Part shown: in pieces, positions 15,386 to 22,156 of the stretch | Position numbering within the stretch: the first letter of the stretch is position 1 | Layout: the number at the start of each line of letters is the position of its first letter | Origin: Anaerolineaceae bacterium 4572_78 | GTDB lineage: Bacteria > Chloroflexota > Anaerolineae > 4572-78 | Direction: 5' to 3' | Assembly: GCA_002084875.1 (NCBI GenBank) | Contig: NBMH01000013.1 | Span: 1-39,231, forward strand | DNA: 39,231 nucleotides | Notes under the pieces: generated by a model | The model's input: only the letters and a program-made list of their open reading frames with translations | Told to the model about the DNA's origin: nothing | Database searches by the model: none | Made by a program: the position numbers and the translations under genes

Positions 15386-15949
15386 TGTGTTGGGCAAAAA
15401 ATTAAGCGAAGGAGGGGTTTTAAAACTATATTGCAGATTTTTTCGGGCATACCATGCAATAGTCTTAACATAATTAACGGAGATACCCAACTTTTTAGCA
15501 ATGAATTTCGGGTTTTTCTCTTGCATGTATAACATGGTGATAATGTGTTGTTCACAAAGTTTCAGCTCATCTATACAGGCTTGAAGCCGCCCTTGAATTT
15601 CGGTGTCATAAGTTTTTTTAGATTGCCCTGCCACGTCTTTCATAAGCGAGTCCATTGAAGGGGAGTTTTTTTTGATGATGCGGAAAATCTCATCAGTAAG
15701 TATGACCCGACAATAACCAAGAAATGGACAAAAGAAATGATAGTCATCTAGCCCTTGTTCCTTTATCAATTGGTAGGCACGGCAAGCAGCTTTATAGCCG
15801 ACATGTCTGCTTTGTTGATACTGTCGAGCAATTGCAATACCTCGTGTATACAAAAATTTCCATAGGTCTTGGTGTGCTTGATTATCATCATCATTAAGGG
15901 CATTAACCCATTCTGTATTTGTTCTTTTGGTTATTTTTTGTCGATTCAT
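15377..15949 (-). CDS. Divergent sigma-70-like (ECF-type) factor
   Basis: The protein is 190 residues. The N-terminal half (about 28-90) has a sigma region 2-like helical pattern, DLWKFLYTRGIAIARQYQ. The C-terminal 55 residues end in a clear helix-turn-helix, NPKFIAKKLGISVNYVKTI, followed by WYARKNLQ, as in sigma region 4. Region 2 is poorly conserved and unusually Cys-containing (CRAY, FFCPFLGYCR), so promoter recognition may be unusual or it may be a non-sigma regulator. Its 3' end overlaps that of the M42 gene by 9 bp, tail to tail. No good ribosome site precedes the ATG at 15949, and no anti-sigma gene is adjacent. Confidence 0.6.
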   Translation of the reverse strand: MNRQKITKRTNTEWVNALNDDDNQAHQDLWKFLYTRGIAIARQYQQSRHVGYKAACRAYQLIKEQGLDDYHFFCPFLGYCRVILTDEIFRIIKKNSPSMDSLMKDVAGQSKKTYDTEIQGRLQACIDELKLCEQHIITMLYMQEKNPKFIAKKLGISVNYVKTIAWYARKNLQYSFKTPPSLNFLPNTSP

Positions 15950-16254
15950 TTGAAAAGTGCCTTATATAACTTGACTGTCAAAGCAAGCTTTGACGCTCCA
16001 GTGAGGTGTCTTTATTTTATCTACTTAGCTTACTAACAGTATACAACAAAATGATATTATTTTCTTGATGAAATTCTAAGGAACTTTGGCTGTAAGTATG
16101 TGAAAAAAGGTTTTTTCTAATGAAAGTGTATTAATCAACAACAATTAAAACGCCTAGAAGTTGAATTTCTAGGCGTTTGTTATATTTGCTGTACCTCATG
16201 TGACTGAGGGTTCATAGTTTTTTGTTTTGTGAATGATTTTTCACTGAACTACTA
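15950..16254. other. Intergenic region with palindromes, no gene seen
   Basis: This gap is A/T-rich with no open frame that looks coding. It holds the palindrome gtcaaagcaagctttgac (15977-15994) followed by gctcca, just upstream of the sigma-like gene, and the strong hairpin at 16148-16178. I see no convincing promoter pair for the sigma-like gene. Confidence 0.6.
16148..16178. terminator. Bidirectional intrinsic terminator-like hairpin
   Basis: Arms aaacgcctagaa (16148-16159) and ttctaggcgttt (16167-16178) are perfect 12-bp inverted repeats with a 7-nt loop. On the minus strand the stem is followed by a short T-run (TTTTAATTG). It lies 77 bp past the stop of the amidase/dockerin gene. Its core resembles the tagaaattcaattttt palindromes at 19667 and 23774. 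Confidence 0.7.
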
Positions 16255-17268
16255 TTATCGCCATTTGGCTACAGGACCATGTTTCTGGAAGTTATTTGTA
16301 ACTAATACCAAATCTATTATATCAATAACACCATCTGTATTGAGGTCTAATAAGGGGTCATTCAGATGATAACTATTTGCTATTTGAACAAGGTCAAAAA
16401 TATCGACAATATCATCACTATTTACATCACCAGCAAAAAGGATCATGTCTCCTAAAGTGGCAGTACCTACTCCATCCAAACGAGTGGAAACATCAATTTT
16501 AGCATATAGATAGCCCGGTGCTTTGATGGTTAAAATATCATTACCGTCTGAATAGAATGTACCATCAGGGCTGGTATTGATGATATTGCCACTGTTATCT
16601 ATCAAAGTGATATGACTATAGTTATATCGCCCTTCTAATTGAACTCGACCACTTACAGCACCACATGCGTCTGTTGTGATGGCAACTCCATCAACAACCT
16701 GCACAGTAATCTGTGTGCCTACCATAGGTATAAGTACATTTTTAATGTCAAGGGCAGAACGTCCCACACCAACCTTTTCCCATATAATCTCGACTAAATT
16801 CATGTCGCCGCTTACAGTAGATGTGCCAAGAACAGCAGCTGCAAATTCAATTTTCCCATTCACATTATCCACCTCGTTAAGTGCGATAAATGGGTTTTGA
16901 TTGGCGAATGAGCTACCCAACTTAATTTGTACTCCGTTTTGATTTGGGTCCACATCCACAACATTGACAATACTTGGGTCAAACTCAATTTCAAATTGAA
17001 AACCTTTTACACCATTAGTATTAGTTAATTTCAATGTTGTTTGTTGACTACCAGAACATATATTTACTTCCGGCGGGTCAAATACAACTGTATGACTACC
17101 AACAATAGGTGTTGGATTCACAGGTGTCGGTGTTGTACCCACAGGTGTCGGTGTTGTACCCACAGGTGTCGGTGTTGTACCCACAGGTGTCGGTGTTGTA
17201 CCCACAGGTGTCGGTGTTGTACGAATCCACAGGTGTCGGTGTTGGTACTGTCCCGTCGATAACGACAT
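16255..17268 (-). CDS. Cohesin- and dockerin-type modules, C-terminal part of a frame-broken amidase gene
   Basis: In frame after the break this ORF begins with repeats of TTPTPVG. A cohesin-like beta module follows (VVFDPPEVNICSGSQ, FQFEIEFDPSIVNVVDV; about residues 60-195), then a short carboxypeptidase-regulatory-like domain (GAVSGRVQLEG). The end is a type I dockerin with two calcium loops, DVNSDDIVDIFDLVQIA and DLNTDGVIDIIDLVLVTN. Such modules mediate calcium-dependent protein assembly and also occur on non-cellulosomal surface proteins. There is no signal peptide. The upstream ORF at 17096-18790 supplies one and ends in the same repeat tract in the wrong frame, so both are one gene. The first 15 residues called here read through the upstream frame's DNA and are probably not real. 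Confidence 0.8.
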   Translation of the reverse strand: MSLSTGQYQHRHLWIRTTPTPVGTTPTPVGTTPTPVGTTPTPVGTTPTPVNPTPIVGSHTVVFDPPEVNICSGSQQTTLKLTNTNGVKGFQFEIEFDPSIVNVVDVDPNQNGVQIKLGSSFANQNPFIALNEVDNVNGKIEFAAAVLGTSTVSGDMNLVEIIWEKVGVGRSALDIKNVLIPMVGTQITVQVVDGVAITTDACGAVSGRVQLEGRYNYSHITLIDNSGNIINTSPDGTFYSDGNDILTIKAPGYLYAKIDVSTRLDGVGTATLGDMILFAGDVNSDDIVDIFDLVQIANSYHLNDPLLDLNTDGVIDIIDLVLVTNNFQKHGPVAKWR

Positions 17269-18790
17269 TAACTGATTTTGTTATGTTGGTACACGTTCCA
17301 AAGGTATCATGAGTTGCGTTTACCTTGAAGGTGTGCTTGCCTGATACTGTTGTATCACGAAATACACCTTGATATCTACCTTTTTGGTTCTCCAAATCAA
17401 AATAACCGAGTGTAGCAGTTGAAGTTTCAACAGAAACATCGGCGGTTACACTTGCTCCACCCAATGGAACTCCATTAATATCAGCCACCACTACCACAAA
17501 ATTAATCGTATCATTCAAGTTATATTCCGATTTGTCGAATATAATATCGGTCACTTGGCATTGATTGGCACCGTCACAATTAACTCGGTCAGATACTGCT
17601 TGCCGAAGCCAAGGCATCCAAGTATTGTAAATAATACTGCCTGGTGAGTATGTGTTAGTCACATCTCTAGCACCTGATACACGATAGATATTTTTGCCAT
17701 GATAATTTGCAATTTCTTGGGAGTCGAGTCCATTTTGTCCCAATTTCCAAGAGATTAATTCTACTCCTTTGTTCATCATGATTTGGCGTGGTTGGACGTT
17801 TGATATACCATACTCCAAACAATTTCCATAACATCCGATGAATGCTAAACCAAGCGAGTTTCTATTGTTGGGGATATGTCTTCCAATAATATCTTTTTCA
17901 CCATTTTGGCTACCGGCTCGTCCTTCATAAATTTTCCCTTCAGGGTCAATTAGATAGTTGTAGCCAATATCACCCCAGCCTAATACATTGGTATGATAGT
18001 TCCATACTGAACGCACTACGGTTGGCCAATCAGTAGTTGGACTGTTTTTGGTAACAGTATGAGCAATAATCACATGAGTTACATCAGTTTCATAAGGTGC
18101 CCAGCGAGGGCTATTTTGACCATCAGGAGAACCCCATTCTGTACGACTGATAATACTAGGTTTTTCAGCAGGACAAACATTCAAAGCCGCCGCATTTGCC
18201 GCAGGCAAATCATCGTTAGTGGGACCTTGACTGGTATCGTTGAAAATCAGTGTTAATTCATCTAGGGTAGTATCACCCATTAAGGTTAATCGAATTTGGA
18301 TATGAACCTGCCCTTCATTGCCAAGCCAAACCATAGAACCGCTATAATCACTATCAGAGATAGGATTAAAGGTTACAGGGCTTTCAATCCATTCTTGCCA
18401 TACTGAACCATTATCACTTGTTCGTATTTCTACTTTAACATTATCGCTACTTGCTTTCCAAGTTGGGATAATATCAGTAGTAATTCCGAGTGGTGATTGA
18501 ATAGGCTCACTGGTGTAAGTCCCTTGAGTAGCACCAGCACTAACTGCTAAGCTATTCGCCACCACATCAAGATTTGTCAGTTCGCCTTGTGATTGGAAAT
18601 AGAGCGTGGTTAAGCTCACTTGGCGTGACTGAATGGTGTCATAAGTGCTAGCAGTAAAGAAAAGACCATCATCAGGCTCCTGAGCAAAAGAAATGTTTGC
18701 CCAGAAAAGAACTAAAACAATACTTAAACTAAAACACAAAATTGGATTTAGTCTATAAAAAATTTGATTAAACGTTGTACGTAAATACAT
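17096..18790 (-). CDS. Secreted PGRP/N-acetylmuramoyl-L-alanine amidase, N-terminal part of a frame-broken gene
   Basis: The ATG at 18790 is preceded by GGAGGTAATA; an earlier ATG at 18802 would put that site inside the gene. A signal peptide ends near ANISFAQ. Residues about 60-200 form a beta region. An amidase_2/PGRP domain follows: SRTEWGSPDG, HVIIAHTVT, YNYLIDPEGKIYEGR, LGLAFIGCYG and ARDVTNTYSPG. His in IIAHT fits a zinc ligand of amidases that cut the MurNAc-L-Ala bond; the ACRDVTxxxCPG-type segment has Ser for the usual Cys and retains no His, so activity is uncertain. An Ig-like domain precedes the linker VPTPTPV. The frame then falls into YNTDTCG repeats, a shifted reading of TPTPVGT, and stops. 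A 4-bp insertion in the repeat explains the shift. Confidence 0.85.
   Translation of the reverse strand: MYLRTTFNQIFYRLNPILCFSLSIVLVLFWANISFAQEPDDGLFFTASTYDTIQSRQVSLTTLYFQSQGELTNLDVVANSLAVSAGATQGTYTSEPIQSPLGITTDIIPTWKASSDNVKVEIRTSDNGSVWQEWIESPVTFNPISDSDYSGSMVWLGNEGQVHIQIRLTLMGDTTLDELTLIFNDTSQGPTNDDLPAANAAALNVCPAEKPSIISRTEWGSPDGQNSPRWAPYETDVTHVIIAHTVTKNSPTTDWPTVVRSVWNYHTNVLGWGDIGYNYLIDPEGKIYEGRAGSQNGEKDIIGRHIPNNRNSLGLAFIGCYGNCLEYGISNVQPRQIMMNKGVELISWKLGQNGLDSQEIANYHGKNIYRVSGARDVTNTYSPGSIIYNTWMPWLRQAVSDRVNCDGANQCQVTDIIFDKSEYNLNDTINFVVVVADINGVPLGGASVTADVSVETSTATLGYFDLENQKGRYQGVFRDTTVSGKHTFKVNATHDTFGTCTNITKSVNVVIDGTVPTPTPVDSYNTDTCGYNTDTCGYNTDTCGYNTDTCGYNTDTCESNTYCW
17120..17246 (-). repeat. 21-bp minisatellite coding for a Thr/Pro linker, with a 4-bp insertion
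   Basis: The unit acaggtgtcggtgttgtacc plus c (21 bp) repeats at 17120, 17141, 17162, 17183 and 17204 without mismatch. The next unit boundary carries an extra gaat (17223-17226) before ccacaggtgtcggtgttgg. Removing those four bases would restore one continuous Thr-Pro-Thr-Pro-Val-Gly frame between the amidase and cohesin parts. Confidence 0.92.
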
Positions 18791-18961
18791 TATTACCTCC
18801 ATACATCTAAAAATATTAACTTAATCTTGTTTCAATTTTAACACTAAATGGAGGTAATCCTCAACGATAGCAACGCTGATTTCAGTTGGGTAAAAATGTC
18901 TAATAGGGTTTGAGTATTAACACGGAATGAGATATTGTTCCATCTAAAATAATACATTATC

Positions 18962-18990
18962 TTGCTATAATACATCATGCCTGCTATAAT
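18962..18990 (+). promoter_or_regulatory. Promoter of the PD-(D/E)XK gene at 19057
   Basis: TTGCTA (18962-18967), a 17-bp spacer and a perfect TATAAT (18985-18990). A second TATAAT overlaps the -35 box (18966-18971) without a good partner. The region lies between divergent genes. Confidence 0.6.
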
Positions 18991-19028
18991 TTAAGGAGTG
19001 CAAAAGCTCAAGCTTTTGCACTCCTTAA
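18991..19028. promoter_or_regulatory. Perfect 38-bp palindrome at the transcription start of the nuclease-like gene
   Basis: Arms ttaaggagtgcaaaagct (18991-19008) and agcttttgcactccttaa (19011-19028) are perfect 18-bp inverted repeats with a 2-nt centre. The palindrome begins directly after the -10 box and covers the expected start site and leader, 28 bp before the ATG. It could be an operator, a leader hairpin or a dispersed repeat. Its ggagtgcaa arm recurs near 23877. Confidence 0.75.
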
Positions 19029-19056
19029 CATGTAATCATGTCACAAGGAGGTTCGC

Positions 19057-19653
19057 ATGGCATACAGTAAATTTACTTTAGAGAAAGTTCAAAAAGATTT
19101 TCAGTTAGGATTTCAAGAGGATTTATCCTTATTTGTTGATACACCCATCAAAAAAATTAGTGGCTTTTTGCAACAGACATTGCAAGAAAATATTTCTTTA
19201 GCCACAGCCATAGATACAGAAAAAGTGCGTTCAGAATTGATTGTTGCTCCCATATTAGTTGAATTAAGAAAAATATCTCACAAAAACATTAGCTTTTTTT
19301 CAGGGATTAAATTTAATGTTGATTCCTCAAAAGAGCTAGATGGCTTTTGTGATTTTTTAATAAGCAGGTCTAAAAATCAATTAAGTTTGCAGACTCCTAT
19401 TGTTAGTGTAGTTGAGGCGAAAAATGACAATATCAAAAGTGGATATGGGCAATGTATTTCCATGATGATTGCCAGCCGTATTTTCAATGAAAGGGAAAAA
19501 AATACAATTGAGACAATGCATGGTGTCGTTACCACAGGCACAGTATGGAAATTCCTCAAGTTAATTGATAATGTGGTTTACGTTGACCATGATGAATATC
19601 ACATCAACCAGGTCGAGAAAATCATGGGGATTTTGGTCAGTGTTTGTGAATAA
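19057..19653 (+). CDS. Stand-alone PD-(D/E)XK nuclease-like protein (2 of 3)
   Basis: The protein is 198 residues. The plan matches its relatives at 12307 and 25196: a helical N-terminal half, RSELIVAPILVEL, then LDGFCDFLI (Asp99) and SVVEAKND (Glu120, Lys122), the D...ExK core of PD-(D/E)XK nucleases. GYGQCISMMIAS follows, then GVVTTGTVWKFLKL. The start has an optimal ribosome site, AAGGAGGTTCGC, before ATG 19057, with a promoter at 18962-18990 and a perfect palindrome over the start site. No partner methylase, helicase or antitoxin is adjacent on the same strand. It might act on foreign DNA or in repair, but this cannot be read from the sequence. Confidence 0.75.
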   Translation: MAYSKFTLEKVQKDFQLGFQEDLSLFVDTPIKKISGFLQQTLQENISLATAIDTEKVRSELIVAPILVELRKISHKNISFFSGIKFNVDSSKELDGFCDFLISRSKNQLSLQTPIVSVVEAKNDNIKSGYGQCISMMIASRIFNEREKNTIETMHGVVTTGTVWKFLKLIDNVVYVDHDEYHINQVEKIMGILVSVCE

Positions 19654-19666
19654 CACTTAAAACACT

Positions 19667-19701
19667 TAGAAATTCAATTTTTCCAAAAAATTGAATTTCT
19701 A
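19667..19701. repeat. TAGAAATTCAATTTTT palindrome, copy 1
   Basis: Perfect 16-bp arms tagaaattcaattttt (19667-19682) and aaaaattgaatttcta (19686-19701) flank a 3-nt loop, 14 bp past the stop of the nuclease-like gene. The arms are identical to those at 23774-23808, so this is a dispersed element that may also act as a terminator. Confidence 0.85.
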
Positions 19702-19758
19702 GGCATAATTTTGAAAATCAGATTTGCAAAAATAACGTATCATGACTATAATTTTCTT

Positions 19759-19940
19759 ATGGACTATTTTAATATTGATCGATTGCTATTGATTGTGAGG
19801 AATTTCGTAAATCAGAACAATTAATTGCTACAGCATTAGCAGGTGATCCACCTGATGAGATTGCAGATGAATTGAGGGAGTTACTTGAACAAGTCAACTT
19901 TAGCCGCCATTTAGAATTGCGTGGCATTACATTTAATTGA
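19759..19940 (+). pseudogene. Small frameshifted gene, unknown family
   Basis: Starting at ATG 19759 the frame reads MDYFNIDRLLLIV and then stops soon after. From about 19795 the overlapping frame reads DCEEFRKSEQLIATALAGD and continues through PPDEIADELRELLEQVNF to HLELRGITFN, ending at TGA 19938-19940. The second part looks like a genuine small acidic protein but has no start codon of its own. One frameshift joins them into a protein of about 60 residues. A promoter (TTGCAA 19724-19729, 17 bp, TATAAT 19747-19752) would start transcription at about the ATG, making the mRNA leaderless. I do not recognise the family. Confidence 0.45.
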
Positions 19941-19963
19941 TGTTAATCAAGTTGTCGAATAAA

Positions 19964-19996
19964 AAACCTGTCAGGTTTTTAAAACCTGACAGGTTT
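19964..19996. terminator. AAACCTGTCAGGTTT palindrome, likely terminator
   Basis: Perfect 16-bp arms aaacctgtcaggtttt (19964-19979) and aaaacctgacaggttt (19981-19996) are separated by one base. Each arm is itself nearly palindromic. It lies 21 bp past the stop of the pullulanase ORF and on the minus strand ends in a short T-run. It shares its core with 12236-12267. Confidence 0.7.
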
Positions 19997-20017
19997 AACC
20001 ATGTAAGCAGTTTTGAT

Positions 20018-22156
20018 TTACTTCTTAAATATAGTCACAGCTGTACCTTCCGTAGTAGCTGAGCCACTTAAACCACCAACATTTACTGCCCCATTAATGT
20101 CAAAAACTTTCGTCCATGTCCCATCAGGCAGACTGACATCATAATTATTTCCAGGATTATAAACTATGATGATTTCATCCCAGCTATCGCCGTTGGCATC
20201 AGCATTGATTTGAGAAACAACCACTTTACCATCGCGATAGGTATTCATGTTATTGTTGATTTCATCCCATGTATTGAGACGGAAACCAGGGTGTGCTTTT
20301 CGTAAGGCTATCAAATCCTTGTGATAATTGAACATATCGGCATTTTGTTCCTTCCATTCCCAGCGAATCATGTTGTAATCATCGGGTGCGTTGTAGCTGT
20401 TATGAGCATACTCCCAATCGCCATTGTAGACTTTGGTGCGTAGCATTTCATCACCAGCGTGAATGAACGGAATACCTTGTGAGGTTAAAACGATACCTTC
20501 TCCAAATCGGACAACTCGCTTGCCATAGTCGTTATCTTCACCACTATGTTTAACTTTATCCCACAAACAATAGTTATCATGAGCGGAGATATAATTCACC
20601 GATTGTTCGGGGTCAAAGGCAAACATTGGGTCCCACATGTTTGACAGCGTGTTGGTACTCTTGGTATGAAGGATACCGCCACGCGAGCCAACTTCAATTT
20701 CCCATGACTTATCACCATAGTTGAACATGTAACCACGACCTGTGCCGTCGTTATCGCCCTTGATTGCTTCACGGAATTTGCCATTAAATACGCCCATGCG
20801 ACCTGATGCCATTGCTGGTACATTACCCATGCGTACTTTTTGATTTTCAATTGGGTCTCCCCAATAACCGTTCCATGGTTCGCCGTACATCAGCAAATTG
20901 CGGCTGGCGTACTTGCCATTAAGGTGTTCGCCCCAACTATTTACTGCTTCATAATGGAAAATGCCCATGAGGTCAAAGCGGAAGCCGTCAACATGATAAT
21001 TTTCAATCCAATACTCAAGCGAGTCTTGAATCATACGGCTGACCATCTGGTTGCCAGTGTCAATACCATTGCCACAACCTGAGTCGTTATTACCAGTGTA
21101 ATATTGACCAGTAATATTTTCGAATACTGAATCGTCAAAGGTGTGATTATAAACCACATCCATGATAACTCGAATCCCATTCTTATGAAATTCGTTAATC
21201 ATGGTTTGCAATTCCTTAACCCGATTTTCATAATCATTCGGGGTAAGTGAATATTGTTCTTCGGGAACATTAAAGTTAATTGGGTCATATCCCCAGTTAT
21301 ATTGTGGGGTAGAAAAATCGTAGAAGGGCAGAATTTGGACATGAGTTACGCCCAATTCTTTAAGGTGGTCAATACCTGTTGCTAAACCGTTATAGGTTGT
21401 GCCTGTTTCGACCATGCCCAAGAATTTACCACGCTTATTAGCAGAAACGCCTGAACTATCATGGAGGGTGAAATCACGCACATGTGCTTCGTACACAACT
21501 GCATCTTCACGTTCTATCAAAGTTGGATGGGATGCCCAACCGCCGTCGGGTTGGATGGAAGCCATATCCAAAACAACATTTCTGTTTGTACCTGGTACAA
21601 CCATCGCTCCATAGGGGTCCCGAACATCGTTGCCGTTGATTTTGAGTTGATACTCAGCTAATTTCAAATCGCCTGAAACGGTAACTTCATAAATATTGGT
21701 ATAGCCATCAAAATCAGCTACATGTTGCAAATTATGGTTATTACCATCAACATAGACCACAACATTACTGGAGTCAGGTGACCAAATTCTAAAAGTCGTT
21801 GATGATGGAGTGTATAATGCACCTAAGCCAACACCACCACCACTAGAGCCTCCACCTGGTTTTGTATTATGCCATGAGCCATCATACCACCATTCACCTG
21901 TAGTACGACTTAAGTCATCAGTTTGATTACTACCTGAATTGAAAATCAAGTTAATACTTGTTTCATTGAAACTATCACCATACCAGCGTTCAGAAGTTGG
22001 AGTTGCTGTTCCTACAGGATTGTGGTCATACCACTGATTATCCATATACCACCATTCACCTGTAGTACGACTTAAGTCATCAGTTTGATTACTACCTGAA
22101 TTGAAAATCAAGTTAATACTTGTTTCATTGAAACTATCACCATACCAGCTGACCAA
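20018..22156 (-). CDS. Pullulanase-type GH13 enzyme with starch-binding repeats (probable C-terminal part of a frame-broken amylopullulanase)
   Basis: Two 54-residue units (from about residues 4 and 58) hold the C-terminal half of a CBM25/26-like starch-binding module (TSINLIFNSGSNQTDDL). A CBM48-like N domain (about 111-200) and a GH13 barrel follow with the type I pullulanase motif YNWGYDP (286-292), nucleophile Asp395 in GFRFDLMGI, Glu426 in MYGEPWNG and Asp527 in ISAHDNYCLWDK. It should cut alpha-1,6 links in pullulan and starch. The ORF has only a TTG start, no ribosome site and no signal peptide, although the substrate is extracellular. It overlaps the end of the secreted amylase ORF within a binding module. 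It is most simply the second half of one amylase-pullulanase gene. Confidence 0.88.
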   Translation of the reverse strand: MVSWYGDSFNETSINLIFNSGSNQTDDLSRTTGEWWYMDNQWYDHNPVGTATPTSERWYGDSFNETSINLIFNSGSNQTDDLSRTTGEWWYDGSWHNTKPGGGSSGGGVGLGALYTPSSTTFRIWSPDSSNVVVYVDGNNHNLQHVADFDGYTNIYEVTVSGDLKLAEYQLKINGNDVRDPYGAMVVPGTNRNVVLDMASIQPDGGWASHPTLIEREDAVVYEAHVRDFTLHDSSGVSANKRGKFLGMVETGTTYNGLATGIDHLKELGVTHVQILPFYDFSTPQYNWGYDPINFNVPEEQYSLTPNDYENRVKELQTMINEFHKNGIRVIMDVVYNHTFDDSVFENITGQYYTGNNDSGCGNGIDTGNQMVSRMIQDSLEYWIENYHVDGFRFDLMGIFHYEAVNSWGEHLNGKYASRNLLMYGEPWNGYWGDPIENQKVRMGNVPAMASGRMGVFNGKFREAIKGDNDGTGRGYMFNYGDKSWEIEVGSRGGILHTKSTNTLSNMWDPMFAFDPEQSVNYISAHDNYCLWDKVKHSGEDNDYGKRVVRFGEGIVLTSQGIPFIHAGDEMLRTKVYNGDWEYAHNSYNAPDDYNMIRWEWKEQNADMFNYHKDLIALRKAHPGFRLNTWDEINNNMNTYRDGKVVVSQINADANGDSWDEIIIVYNPGNNYDVSLPDGTWTKVFDINGAVNVGGLSGSATTEGTAVTIFKK
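21884..22149 (-). repeat. Two identical 104-bp direct repeats (starch-binding module)
   Basis: The stretches 21884-21987 and 22046-22149 are identical over 104 bp and lie 162 bp apart, a whole number of codons (54). They begin ataccaccattcacctgtag and end actatcaccataccagc. The identity points to a very recent duplication. The frame break between the amylase and pullulanase ORFs lies at the outer edge of the second copy. Confidence 0.92.

Noticed and set aside
17041-17312. Plus-strand Cys/Arg- and Val/Ser-rich repeat ORFs
   Set aside because: They are antisense readings of the TPTPVG minisatellite.
18962-19028. CRISPR or tRNA-like structure
   Set aside because: A single palindrome without regular spacers, and no cloverleaf; no CRISPR array or tRNA was found in the window.
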